Assembly (NCBI RefSeq): GCF_000222685.1
Contig: NZ_AFWJ01000267.1
Coordinates: forward strand, 1 to 64,000
Direction: 5' to 3'
From: Vibrio nigripulchritudo ATCC 27043
GTDB taxonomy: Bacteria; Pseudomonadota; Gammaproteobacteria; Enterobacterales; Vibrionaceae
Length of the DNA: 64,000 nucleotides
Shown here: positions 54,115 to 62,973 of the stretch, piece after piece
Numbering within the stretch: the stretch's first letter is position 1
Layout: every line of letters begins with the position of its first letter
The notes under the pieces: generated by a model
The model's database searches: none
What the model saw: only the letters and a program-made list of their open reading frames with translations
What the model was told of the DNA's origin: nothing
Position numbers and translations under genes: made by a program

Positions 54115-54948
54115 TTATTGGTTAGAAAGGTCAGTTGGCTCAAACAGTGCCAGAAGTTCGTCGACTTTGTTGCGACCCGCACCATTTCGGCTGATGGTTC
54201 GTTTCACTTTCACGACATTAAGCTTTGCCCCTTTGTATAAGCGGCGCGTCAATGGCGTGTCGTGATTAGAAATAAGAACAGGAATGTTTCTTTGTTTTGC
54301 AGTTTTTTCCGCAATTTCCCCCAGTTCCCCCTGGTCATCCAGGCTGAACCCGTTGCCAGCATAGGAGGTGAAATTTGCCGTCGTCGACAGTGGTGCATAA
54401 GGCGGATCGCAGTACACCACACTGCCTTTGCGAGCACGACTAAATGTTTCAGCATAACCTTCACAAACAAACGTGGCTTTCTTTGCTTTCTCTGCAAAGA
54501 AAATCATTTCGTCTTCTGGGAAATACGGCTTTTTGTAAGAACCAAAAGGAACGTTGAAACCGCCTTTTTTGTTATATCGGCACAAACCATTAAAGCCAAA
54601 GCGGTTCATATACAAAAAGGCAACAGATCGAAACAGCACATCATCTGTGTCATTGAATTGAGCGCGGATATCCAGATACACCTCTTTGCGATTGTGCTCA
54701 GGTGTAAAAAGGCGCTTCGCTTCTTCGATGTACTTTTCTGGGTGCTCTTTCAGCAGGTTGTACAGATTTATCAGGTCGGGGTTGATGTCGGCCAGCAGGT
54801 ATTGTTCGTAGTCAGTGTTCAGAAACACTGATCCAGCCCCAACAAAAGGCTCAACCAGTTTTCGCGCAGGTGGCAGATGGCGCTGGATGTCTTCTACCAA
54901 GCCATATTTGCCACCAGCCCACTTTAGAAAGGCGCGTTGTTTCTTCAT
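54115..54948 (-). CDS. dam: DNA adenine methylase (GATC)
   Basis: 277 residues of a class alpha adenine methyltransferase. The N-terminal SAM-binding motif is FLKWAGGKYGLVEDI; the catalytic DPPY is in VVYCDPPYAPLS. Methylates adenine in GATC, directing mismatch repair, replication initiation control and gene regulation. Lies between rpe and damX, as in enterobacteria and vibrios. Confidence 0.96.
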   Translation of the reverse strand: MKKQRAFLKWAGGKYGLVEDIQRHLPPARKLVEPFVGAGSVFLNTDYEQYLLADINPDLINLYNLLKEHPEKYIEEAKRLFTPEHNRKEVYLDIRAQFNDTDDVLFRSVAFLYMNRFGFNGLCRYNKKGGFNVPFGSYKKPYFPEDEMIFFAEKAKKATFVCEGYAETFSRARKGSVVYCDPPYAPLSTTANFTSYAGNGFSLDDQGELGEIAEKTAKQRNIPVLISNHDTPLTRRLYKGAKLNVVKVKRTISRNGAGRNKVDELLALFEPTDLSNQ

Positions 54949-55017
54949 CGACCGTTCAATTCCAACTACTCAAAATAAGGCTGCGGAATGTAACATATTT
55001 TACGACAAACCTCAGCG

Positions 55018-56550
55018 TTATTTGCCACGTTCAATCTCTCGTTGAACCTGAACCATCGATTTTGCCCATGGACCCAGTGCCTGAATGTCCAGAGACAATT
55101 CCGACACGGCATCCCTTGCCTGTTGAATGGTAGGAAAATCTTTATAAGTGACAATAAACCATTCCACACCATTGCGGATGGTTGGGTAAATTCGGACCTG
55201 TTCCTGAATCTGGTGCAAGTCTATGAATTCCTGTACTTCTTCTTTAGAAGTCAGTGCTGCCAACTGAAGGGTGTAGTTTCGGCTGGAAACCGCTGCCAGT
55301 TCTTCACGGGCGTAAGAGAAAGTCACCGCTTTCGGCGCTTCTTCGGCAGGCACGTCATCCTCTGCCAGCTGAACCTGTACCTGAGCCTGAGTTTCTTCCC
55401 GCGTAATGGCATCTTCTCTGGCATCATCAATCGCGGAATCAATCACGGTGATAGTCTGCGGTGGTCTTTCTTCCTGAAGCAACGCGTCGACAACATCCGA
55501 AGGTACGACAACACGTTTTCCTCCGTCGCTTTGCCCTACTTCAGCCGTTAAATCCGTAACCTGGGGGGGCAATGAAGCAAAATCATCTGTGCTTTCATCG
55601 TCAGCGGACGCTTCACTATTCCCTGAGGTGACATCATCCAGTTTTGTGCCAGGAGCCAACTCGCTACCCGCATCGGCAACCGTCCCTGTCTGACTATCTG
55701 AGCTTTCGTTTCCGGCTTGTTCGGTGGCAGCTAAATCGCGATCATCAAGTAAATTGGGTTGGCTAAGATACCACCAGTATCCTCCGCCAATCAGAAGAAG
55801 CAGTAACAAAATCACAATGGCAATACGAATCGGCGACTCTATGACCGAACGGATGATGATCCTTCTTTCCACTTTCTTATTCCCCAATTCCATTAGCTGC
55901 CCCGGAAATTTTTGTGTTTTAGCGACGGCTTTTCTGATCTTTTTCTTGGCGTCTTCTCCAACGGTATAACGCACCACCAGCGCTTCAGTAAAAGCGATGG
56001 CTTCATCAGCAGAAAGCGGTTCAATCTCTAAATCTATCGGCTTGGTTTCCTGACCATAACTGATGCGAGTCAGTATGTGCTCTAAGCTATCTCCTTTGGA
56101 AAACAGCACCACATTGACTGACCACTTAGGGTGATTTTGCGCCTCAATAACCAGCATCCACAATTCTGCCAGTAAGTCCTCACTAAGGAGTTCGGCGTCA
56201 TCAACCACAAACACCACATCACAGGCTTCGTCACCGACCAAACGGGAAAAGCTATCGATGATGGCGTCGTGCTCATTAAACAGAGGGTCGGACACAATCT
56301 GATTGAGCATCATCGCACGTTGCTGCTCATCGGTTTGTGTGGGGAAACAAAGAAGAAGAGATTGATTTTTTTCGGATGCCCAAGCTTCCAAATATCGCTG
56401 GGCAAGCCAGGTTTTGCCTGAACCACTGACTCCATTGATGTTAATCAGGTTGGAGCCAAAACGAGTCAGGAGCTGCAATCGATCCAGCAGCTCGGTTTGT
56501 GTTTCTAATTCCAGTACTCGCAGTTCATGAGCAAGACTCATTGACGTCAC
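55018..56550 (-). CDS. damX: DamX-like cell-division protein (ATPase-like, transmembrane, SPOR)
   Basis: 510 residues. The N-terminal AAA-like part has a Walker A (INGVSGSGKTWLAQRY) and Walker B-like VVFVVDDAELL. A transmembrane segment follows near 235-255 (IAIVILLLLLLIGGGYWWYL), then an acidic periplasmic linker. A SPOR domain (NYTLQLAALTSKEEVQEFI) is at about 425-500 and binds denuded peptidoglycan at the septum. The N-terminal ATPase is present in the vibrio form. Between aroB and dam in the aroKB-damX-dam cluster. Confidence 0.93.
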   Translation of the reverse strand: MTSMSLAHELRVLELETQTELLDRLQLLTRFGSNLININGVSGSGKTWLAQRYLEAWASEKNQSLLLCFPTQTDEQQRAMMLNQIVSDPLFNEHDAIIDSFSRLVGDEACDVVFVVDDAELLSEDLLAELWMLVIEAQNHPKWSVNVVLFSKGDSLEHILTRISYGQETKPIDLEIEPLSADEAIAFTEALVVRYTVGEDAKKKIRKAVAKTQKFPGQLMELGNKKVERRIIIRSVIESPIRIAIVILLLLLLIGGGYWWYLSQPNLLDDRDLAATEQAGNESSDSQTGTVADAGSELAPGTKLDDVTSGNSEASADDESTDDFASLPPQVTDLTAEVGQSDGGKRVVVPSDVVDALLQEERPPQTITVIDSAIDDAREDAITREETQAQVQVQLAEDDVPAEEAPKAVTFSYAREELAAVSSRNYTLQLAALTSKEEVQEFIDLHQIQEQVRIYPTIRNGVEWFIVTYKDFPTIQQARDAVSELSLDIQALGPWAKSMVQVQREIERGK

Positions 56551-56571
56551 CTTAGGTAATTGGCAGACGTA

Positions 56572-57660
56572 TTACTCACTCACACGACATGCGTCGATCG
56601 CCTGCTCAATAACATGATTTGGAACATCTGAGACAACTTTTGACGTCCCGATACCCGTTGGCAGCACCAATCGGAGCTTGCCAGAAAGTACTTTTTTATC
56701 ACGCATCATGTGTTTGATAAAGTCTTCAAAACTCATACTGTTAGGCGTGTGCACTGGCAAACGGGATTTCTTAAGTATAGAAAGGATTCGCTCAAACTGT
56801 TGCTCATCAATCATTCCCTGTAACAGCGCGGTCTTTGCAGCCATTACGGTTCCTGAAGAAACAGCTTCGCCATGCAACCAGTTCCCGTACCCAAGTTCTG
56901 CCTCGATGGCATGCCCAAACGTGTGACCTAAATTAAGCAACGCGCGAATACCAGACTCTTTTTCGTCCTGTTCAACAACGTCCGCTTTAATCTGACAACA
57001 ACGGGCAATGGCGTAAGTAAGCGCTTCTTCTTCCAACGCATACAAACGCTCTAGGTTTTCTTCTAACCAAGCAAAAAATTCGCCATCGTAGATGATGCCG
57101 TATTTGATCACTTCGGCAATACCCGCAGCAAACTCACGCTCTGGAAGCGACTTCAAACAGTTGGTATCGATCACCACCGATTGAGGCTGATAAAAAGCAC
57201 CAACCATATTCTTACCCAAGGCGTGATTCACGCCCGTTTTACCACCAACGGAAGAATCAACCTGAGAAAGCAGAGTCGTTGGAACCTGAATAAACTCAAC
57301 ACCACGTTGGTAACTGGCAGCAGCAAAACCAACCACATCACCAATCACACCGCCGCCCAGCGCAACAATCGTCACGTCGCGACCATAATTGCCTTCAAGC
57401 AGGAAGGTCATGATGGTATTGAAGGTATCGAGGTTTTTGTACTGTTCCCCATCCGGCAGCTCTAACAACTTGGTTTCATGTCCAAGTGATTCAAGCTTGC
57501 TTGTAATGGTTTCAGCATAAAGAGGAGCCACTGTTACATTACTGATAACAACGACTTTCTTTGAAGAGATGTTAGAAAAGTACGCCGAGTCATCAAATAA
57601 CCCGGCGCCAATAGAAATTGGGTAGCTACGCTCACCAAGATCAACCGTAATCCGTTCCAT
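56572..57660 (-). CDS. aroB: 3-dehydroquinate synthase
   Basis: 362 residues, second step of the shikimate pathway (NAD- and metal-dependent cyclisation of DAHP). Family segments: [19 protein letters not shown], the metal-binding [15 protein letters not shown] and [14 protein letters not shown]. It follows aroK by 22 bases and precedes damX by about 20, in the usual order. Confidence 0.97.
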   Translation of the reverse strand: MERITVDLGERSYPISIGAGLFDDSAYFSNISSKKVVVISNVTVAPLYAETITSKLESLGHETKLLELPDGEQYKNLDTFNTIMTFLLEGNYGRDVTIVALGGGVIGDVVGFAAASYQRGVEFIQVPTTLLSQVDSSVGGKTGVNHALGKNMVGAFYQPQSVVIDTNCLKSLPEREFAAGIAEVIKYGIIYDGEFFAWLEENLERLYALEEEALTYAIARCCQIKADVVEQDEKESGIRALLNLGHTFGHAIEAELGYGNWLHGEAVSSGTVMAAKTALLQGMIDEQQFERILSILKKSRLPVHTPNSMSFEDFIKHMMRDKKVLSGKLRLVLPTGIGTSKVVSDVPNHVIEQAIDACRVSE

Positions 57661-57682
57661 GGTTTGCTCTCCGAAATTGAAC

Positions 57683-58201
57683 TTAACGTTCTTCTAGCAT
57701 TTTTACGATTTGGTTGGCTACTACTTTTGCACTTTGATCGTCGGTACGTACCACGTAATCAGCCACTTCTTCGTACAGACCGTTACGCTCGCCAGCCAAA
57801 GCTTCAAGTACGTCGCGAGGATTGTCAGTTTGCAGCAGAGGACGCTTTTTATCGCGGTTAGTGCGTGCAAGCTGTTTTTCAATAGTGGTTTCCAGATAAA
57901 CCACGACGCCGCGAGCCGAAAGACGGTTGCGGTTTTCTTTACTTTTGACTGAGCCGCCACCTGTCGCCAGAACAATACCTTGTTGCTCTGTCAGATCATT
58001 GATGACCGCTTCTTCACGTTGGCGGAAGCCATCTTCACCTTCCACATCAAACACCCAAGCAATATCGGCGCCCGTGCGCTCTTCGATAACCGTGTCAGAA
58101 TCAACAAACTCCATATGAAGTTGTTGAGCCAGGTGTCTACCAATTGTACTTTTGCCGGCACCCATTGGGCCAACAAGAAAAATATTACGTTTTTCAGCCA
58201 T
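57683..58201 (-). CDS. aroK: Shikimate kinase I
   Basis: 172 residues; Walker [18 protein letters not shown], shikimate-binding [14 protein letters not shown] and [14 protein letters not shown], lid [13 protein letters not shown]. Phosphorylates shikimate. The 188 bases before it, after pilQ, probably hold a promoter. The pilM-Q block lies upstream and the order pilQ-aroK-aroB is typical. Confidence 0.97.
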   Translation of the reverse strand: MAEKRNIFLVGPMGAGKSTIGRHLAQQLHMEFVDSDTVIEERTGADIAWVFDVEGEDGFRQREEAVINDLTEQQGIVLATGGGSVKSKENRNRLSARGVVVYLETTIEKQLARTNRDKKRPLLQTDNPRDVLEALAGERNGLYEEVADYVVRTDDQSAKVVANQIVKMLEER

Positions 58202-58390
58202 GTTCAGCAGTTATTTACAACGTTAATTCAATGACATCGCCTTGAAGTAAGCCGGATTGGCCACTGTATGAAAGCCTTCAAGGCACCTTTTCCTCACAGA
58301 TAAATTCGTGATCAGACCCAAAATTATCTCAATTATGATGCCTCGAATGCAACCTTATTTTTTGTCGATGATTGAGAATTTACCCAAACC

Positions 58391-60133
58391 CTACTGTAGA
58401 ACGACCTTTGGCGTAATGAAAATAAGGAGTTCGCTTTTTCCTAAATTTTCGTAGCTTCGGCGGAAAAGTGCACCTAACAGAGGTAAATCACCCAAAAGTG
58501 GCACTTTATCGACCGTATTTGTCACACTTTGTTGATAAATACCCCCAAGAACCACCGTTTCTCCATTGTCTACCAACACCTGAGTACCGATTCTTTGAGT
58601 TTCAATGGCCAGGGCTTCACCATTGCCTGTTTTTACGACTTTGCCGGGTCTGTCCTGAGTAACACTCAAATCCAGCACCAGTTTGTTGTCTGGGGTAATC
58701 TGTGGCGTCACCTTTAAGCTCAGCACAGCCTTACGGAATGCGACCGTAGTTGCACCGCTGGATGAAGCTTCAAGGTAAGGAATTTCTGTACCTTGCTCGA
58801 TGTAGGCCGGTTTCTTGTTGGTGGTAATCAGTCTCGGGCTGGAGATGATTTCCGCTTTGTTTTCCGTTTGCAGAGCAGACAACTCCAAATCCAACAGAGT
58901 GTCAGAGCCAAGTTTTGCCACTTGGAACGCGATACTGGCTGCATTGGCATTTGTCGCCCCCAGGTTGACGGCAAGGAAATCATCAATACTGGTGCTGCCT
59001 CCACCTTCACCGCCGCCTTCGCCTCCAGAATCACCACCTGAGCCACCAGCCTGATAAAGACCGACCGTCGCGAGGTTATTTTCAATGGTCGCGCCCACAG
59101 AGTTTGGTCCACTTGTTGAACTGAAGCCCCAGCGGACACCCAACTCTTCAAGTTCACCTTCTGTGACAGTCACAATACGAGCTTCTATCTGAACCTGTTT
59201 AACAGGGATATCGAGAGATTCCACAATATCTTCAATAACGCTGATGTTTTCCGGTAAGTCGCGTACCAGAAGGGAATTGGTACGTTCATCAATGGAAATA
59301 CTTCCGCGCTCAGAAAGCATGGAAATTTCACCGTCGCCGCCGATCATTTCCGCAATGTCAGACGCTTTGGCAAACTTTACTTCAACGATTTTGGATTCCA
59401 GCGTACCGAGCTCTTGCGCCAAGCGTTCTTGTTCAAGATCTTGCTGCTCTCTTTGGTCAAACTCTTCTTTTGGGGCAACCAGAATTACGTTGCCTTCAAC
59501 ACGCTTATCCAACCCTTTTACTTTCAGGATGATGTCTAGCACTTGCTGCCACGGCACATCATCCACCTTAAGCGTTAAGTTGCCTGTGACTGAGTCAGAT
59601 ACCACCAGGTTGAACCCGTTATAGTCAGCGATAAGCTGTAATACGCTTCGAACAGGGATGTCCTGGAAGTTAATAGAAATAAGCTTGCCTTCTTTTTCTA
59701 GAATGCTCGCCTGCTCTGGTTCGTCTTTGGGTTTCGCAGAGACGGTGATTTCCAGAAAACGATCCCTTAGGCGGTAGTCGTAGTTATAAGCCGCGTTTGT
59801 GCTGGCAAATAAACGTGTGTTAGAGCCCTCACGGAACACTTCCACATTTTCTACGCTGGTAGCAAAATCGGATACGTCGACCACGAAAAGCTTTTCGTCC
59901 ACCACGCTGGTTTCATGCAGGGAGATGTTTAAGCCATCGGGCATCGGCTGAATGTCTACCGCTGCCGCATTCGATGCTAACTCCACGACCAGCAGAGCAT
60001 GTTTTTCTTTACTGAGCCTAAAATCGATACCAACGAATTCGTTGGACTGGGCATGAACCCCGGTTGTCGAAAACAACCCGATAAAGATAAGCAGAGCACA
60101 ACGATATATATGCGCCCGACAAAACTCCGCCAT
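58391..60133 (-). CDS. pilQ: Type IV pilus secretin
   Basis: 580 residues; signal peptide, an AMIN domain in the first 130 residues, an STN/N0 domain (ISINFQDIPVRSVLQLIADY), an N1 domain and the secretin beta domain (TTNKKPAYIEQGTEIPYLEA, VDNGETVVLGGIYQQS). Forms the outer-membrane channel for pilus extrusion and DNA uptake. A Gly-rich, Ser-containing insertion (SGGDSGGEGGGEGGG) of about 20 residues lies in the secretin domain and may be a flexible loop. Last gene of pilM-N-O-P-Q. Confidence 0.95.
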   Translation of the reverse strand: MAEFCRAHIYRCALLIFIGLFSTTGVHAQSNEFVGIDFRLSKEKHALLVVELASNAAAVDIQPMPDGLNISLHETSVVDEKLFVVDVSDFATSVENVEVFREGSNTRLFASTNAAYNYDYRLRDRFLEITVSAKPKDEPEQASILEKEGKLISINFQDIPVRSVLQLIADYNGFNLVVSDSVTGNLTLKVDDVPWQQVLDIILKVKGLDKRVEGNVILVAPKEEFDQREQQDLEQERLAQELGTLESKIVEVKFAKASDIAEMIGGDGEISMLSERGSISIDERTNSLLVRDLPENISVIEDIVESLDIPVKQVQIEARIVTVTEGELEELGVRWGFSSTSGPNSVGATIENNLATVGLYQAGGSGGDSGGEGGGEGGGSTSIDDFLAVNLGATNANAASIAFQVAKLGSDTLLDLELSALQTENKAEIISSPRLITTNKKPAYIEQGTEIPYLEASSSGATTVAFRKAVLSLKVTPQITPDNKLVLDLSVTQDRPGKVVKTGNGEALAIETQRIGTQVLVDNGETVVLGGIYQQSVTNTVDKVPLLGDLPLLGALFRRSYENLGKSELLIFITPKVVLQ

Positions 60134-60169
60134 AGTTACTTCTTCCCTTCTAATCTTAATTCCTAAAAT

Positions 60170-60682
60170 CTATTTCAACGCGAGCTTAACGTTACGCTGC
60201 TGCCAGCACCCCAACCCATCAGGCAAGGTTTCCTGAATGGTGAGATGCTTAGGTGTTATCTTGATGATCTTGCCGTTGTTCAGCCCGAGGTAGTGTCCTT
60301 TCTTCACTTTGACGACCTGACCGGTAGGCACCTGAATGATGCCCGAAACAGAGTTTCCACTTCCCATTACGCCTTTCAGTTGAAGCTGAGTGAGCGCAAA
60401 GCGTTCCAACTTGCCGTTTTTGCGTCGTGAAGAGGGCTGCCAGCAATCTTTAACCAGTGAAGGCTGAGTCTGAACGACCGCAATCTTAGGCAACGCAAAC
60501 GGTGCCCGTGTCGCCAACGGGTTGAACTCACTAGCCTTAAAAGTTTGTTCTGCCTGCAGCTTTGATACTTGTGTTGAAGCACTTTGCTGCGTTTTTAAGA
60601 TGAAATCCTGCAGCGGCTCCTGATTGGCGCGACATCCGGATAAAGCCACCACTACCATGATTCCCAATAGTGCTTTATTCAT
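60170..60682 (-). CDS. pilP: Type IV pilus assembly lipoprotein PilP
   Basis: 170 residues with lipobox VALSGCR (Cys 17). A proline- and Ala-rich linker is followed by a small beta-sandwich (ERFALTQLQLKGVMGSGNS) that binds PilQ. Its start overlaps the end of pilO by eight bases. Part of the inner-membrane platform that links PilMNO to the secretin. Confidence 0.95.
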   Translation of the reverse strand: MNKALLGIMVVVALSGCRANQEPLQDFILKTQQSASTQVSKLQAEQTFKASEFNPLATRAPFALPKIAVVQTQPSLVKDCWQPSSRRKNGKLERFALTQLQLKGVMGSGNSVSGIIQVPTGQVVKVKKGHYLGLNNGKIIKITPKHLTIQETLPDGLGCWQQRNVKLALK

Positions 60683-61262
60683 CGGTCACCTCCGGTTTGA
60701 ACTGATAGGTGTACGCCCTTACCCTGAAGTGAAGGGTGCTGCTTTCCTGACTGACCCGCTGCCAGTCGACATCGTCGAAGTTTATGATCCGCGGTAGGTT
60801 GGCAATGGCCGCTGAGAACTTACCAATGTTTTCGTAAGTTCCGGTGAGTTCAATATTCAAAGGCAGACGATAAAGAAACTCCTGATTCTGCTTCTTACCC
60901 CAATCGATACGGGTAAACGTCAAACCGTGCTGAATACCCAGCTCGTTTACAGAAGCCAGCATGCTTGCCAACTCTTTCTGTTCAGGAAGCTGTTTTAACA
61001 GATAGTCATAACGGCTATTGAGTTCATCCAACTGCTCCTGCAATTTTGGCAGTGCCGCTACCTTATTGGTTTTGATAATCAGGGTGCTTTTGAGTGTCTG
61101 CTCTTTCTGCTTAAGCTGCTCAAGATCCGCTTTCATGGGAGAGAGATAAAACCAGCTGCCCACTCCTTGAAGAATCAGAAACAACAGTGCCAGCACTAAA
61201 ATCTGTGCAACAAGCGGCCATTCCGGTAAGTCTTCGAAATCAAGTTCTTGCCAATCGATCAT
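60675..61262 (-). CDS. pilO: Type IV pilus alignment protein PilO
   Basis: 195 residues: short cytoplasmic start, one transmembrane helix (PLVAQILVLALLFLILQGVG), a coiled coil (EQLKQKEQTLKSTLI) and a ferredoxin-like C-terminal domain. It dimerises with PilN in the periplasm. Its ATG overlaps the pilN stop by four bases and its stop overlaps pilP. Confidence 0.95.
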   Translation of the reverse strand: MIDWQELDFEDLPEWPLVAQILVLALLFLILQGVGSWFYLSPMKADLEQLKQKEQTLKSTLIIKTNKVAALPKLQEQLDELNSRYDYLLKQLPEQKELASMLASVNELGIQHGLTFTRIDWGKKQNQEFLYRLPLNIELTGTYENIGKFSAAIANLPRIINFDDVDWQRVSQESSTLHFRVRAYTYQFKPEVTDE

Positions 61263-61819
61263 GATTTTTCTTCCTTGATAGGCGCAAAAATGAAGGATAC
61301 TTTGAAGGTTTTAAATACTTTGCCAAACAACTTCTTACCCGAAACAATGGAGTGCATTTCCACATCTGCCAGCTTGGCGGAGCGCTCCATACTGTCGAGC
61401 ATTGTGGTGATATTGGCTGTGCTGTCACTGATGCCATTCACTTCAACTTCAAAATCGTTCATTTCAATTTTGTCGACGTAAACACCCGGTGGAATGGTAT
61501 CTGGCAGGTGGGACATGAAATCCGTGGTTTTGTTGCGCTTGATTTGAAGCGCCTCGACCGAGCGCAGTCGGGTAAGAATAGACTCGTGCTGATCACGAAC
61601 CTCACTCAAACCGCGTAGTTGCTGGTCTAAGTAGGAGATGTGACGAGTCAGCTCAGCATTGCGTTCTTCCTGAACACTCATTTGCTGCGAGAAATAAACG
61701 CCAACGCCCCACTGCACCCCGACTGCGGCGAGTATCGCGGCAGCCAGATAGGAAAAAAACTGGCGGCGGTATCTGGCGCGCATTTCATCACGCCAGGGCA
61801 GTAAGTTAACGCTATGCAT
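61259..61819 (-). CDS. pilN: Type IV pilus assembly protein PilN
   Basis: 186 residues beginning MHSVNLLPWRDEMRARYRR. The N-terminal INLLPWR-like motif binds PilM, and a transmembrane helix (FSYLAAAILAAVGVQWGVGV) is followed by a coiled coil and ferredoxin-like domain. It overlaps pilM by eight bases and pilO by four. Confidence 0.95.
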   Translation of the reverse strand: MHSVNLLPWRDEMRARYRRQFFSYLAAAILAAVGVQWGVGVYFSQQMSVQEERNAELTRHISYLDQQLRGLSEVRDQHESILTRLRSVEALQIKRNKTTDFMSHLPDTIPPGVYVDKIEMNDFEVEVNGISDSTANITTMLDSMERSAKLADVEMHSIVSGKKLFGKVFKTFKVSFIFAPIKEEKS

Positions 61820-62828
61820 GGTGATTTCCTTTCAGCCATTCTACTCCACTGATCGCCAGCCCCATGGCCACACCATACGCGGCAGAATCAGACAACTGCT
61901 TTATCGACTTCTTAGTGCCGTTTTCCACTAAACCAAACGGGTTCAACTGTGCCACTTCAAGGGAAAGCTCGCTGCTCAGCATGTCCGCAATACCAACCAG
62001 ATTGGCACCGCCACCACTGAGCCAGATTCCGTCTACGTTTTGCTGAGGATTAACGGAGTTATAAAGGCTAATGTGGCGCTGAAGCTTTTCGCCTAACTCT
62101 CTGACAAACCCTTGTGTAAGAGAGTCGCTGCTTAAAGAGATGGATTCAGAAACTTCTTGTGACTGAGCCACATTCTGGGTACCGAAAGGCACTTCTTTAT
62201 AGAAAGGGGTTCTTCCCGCGGCAACCGTGCATAAAGACGTTTGATTCAATCCAATATCCACCAGCATCCATTGTCGGCGTTCCGGATGAACCTGGCTGGC
62301 AAGACGCCAGACTTTTAGCAGGCTGTTAGCGTGTACATCAACCGTCAACGGTTTTAACCCAGCCTTCGTTAATGCCGCAACTCGCGAATCGACCACTTCT
62401 TTACGAGTAGCATAAACCTGAAAGGTAGATGTGGTGCTGCGCGTGGTGACTTTTTGGTCCACTTCGAAGAAGTCTAAACTCAGCTCTTCCAGTGGAATGG
62501 GAGACTGCTGACCAAAAGCCTGATGAACGGCAAACTCTTGTTCTCTGCCATCCATATCCTGTTCAATTTGCAGAACTTTGCTGATAACAGCCTTGTCTGG
62601 TACGGAAACTGCGACTTGTTGACTAAAAAGAGGCAAGCCCTTTTTAAGTTCTTTGAGTTTCTTTACAATCTTCTGATAATCGAGCGTATGGTTTTCAGAG
62701 AAAATATCTTCGGGTACAGTAAGCTCATTATAACCAACAAGTTGCATTAGCTCGCCAATGGGTTTCATGGCGACAGCTTTGATACTGTGATGACCGAAAT
62801 CGATGCCAACTACTAAAGATCTACCCAT
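61812..62828 (-). CDS. pilM: Type IV pilus assembly ATPase-like protein PilM
   Basis: 338 residues of the actin/FtsA-like fold; ATP-binding VVGIDFGHHSIKAVAM, LVDIGLNQTSLCTV and GIWLSGGGANLVGIA. It is a cytoplasmic ring that recruits PilN. ATG 62828 follows GAGGAG with good spacing; the ORF could be extended 18 bases upstream but without a ribosome-binding site. First gene of the pilMNOPQ operon; mrcA is divergent 145 bases away. Confidence 0.95.
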   Translation of the reverse strand: MGRSLVVGIDFGHHSIKAVAMKPIGELMQLVGYNELTVPEDIFSENHTLDYQKIVKKLKELKKGLPLFSQQVAVSVPDKAVISKVLQIEQDMDGREQEFAVHQAFGQQSPIPLEELSLDFFEVDQKVTTRSTTSTFQVYATRKEVVDSRVAALTKAGLKPLTVDVHANSLLKVWRLASQVHPERRQWMLVDIGLNQTSLCTVAAGRTPFYKEVPFGTQNVAQSQEVSESISLSSDSLTQGFVRELGEKLQRHISLYNSVNPQQNVDGIWLSGGGANLVGIADMLSSELSLEVAQLNPFGLVENGTKKSIKQLSDSAAYGVAMGLAISGVEWLKGNHHA

Positions 62829-62973
62829 GGCGATTTGGCTCCTCAAAGAGTGTTACACTCGGCAAGTTGGAAAAAACGAGTTGATTAATACATATCCAAA
62901 AAATAATCCTGACGTTTTATCGCAGTAGCAATAGATATGTAACTAGATAGCCAAACTAAACAGGGATTCTCCG

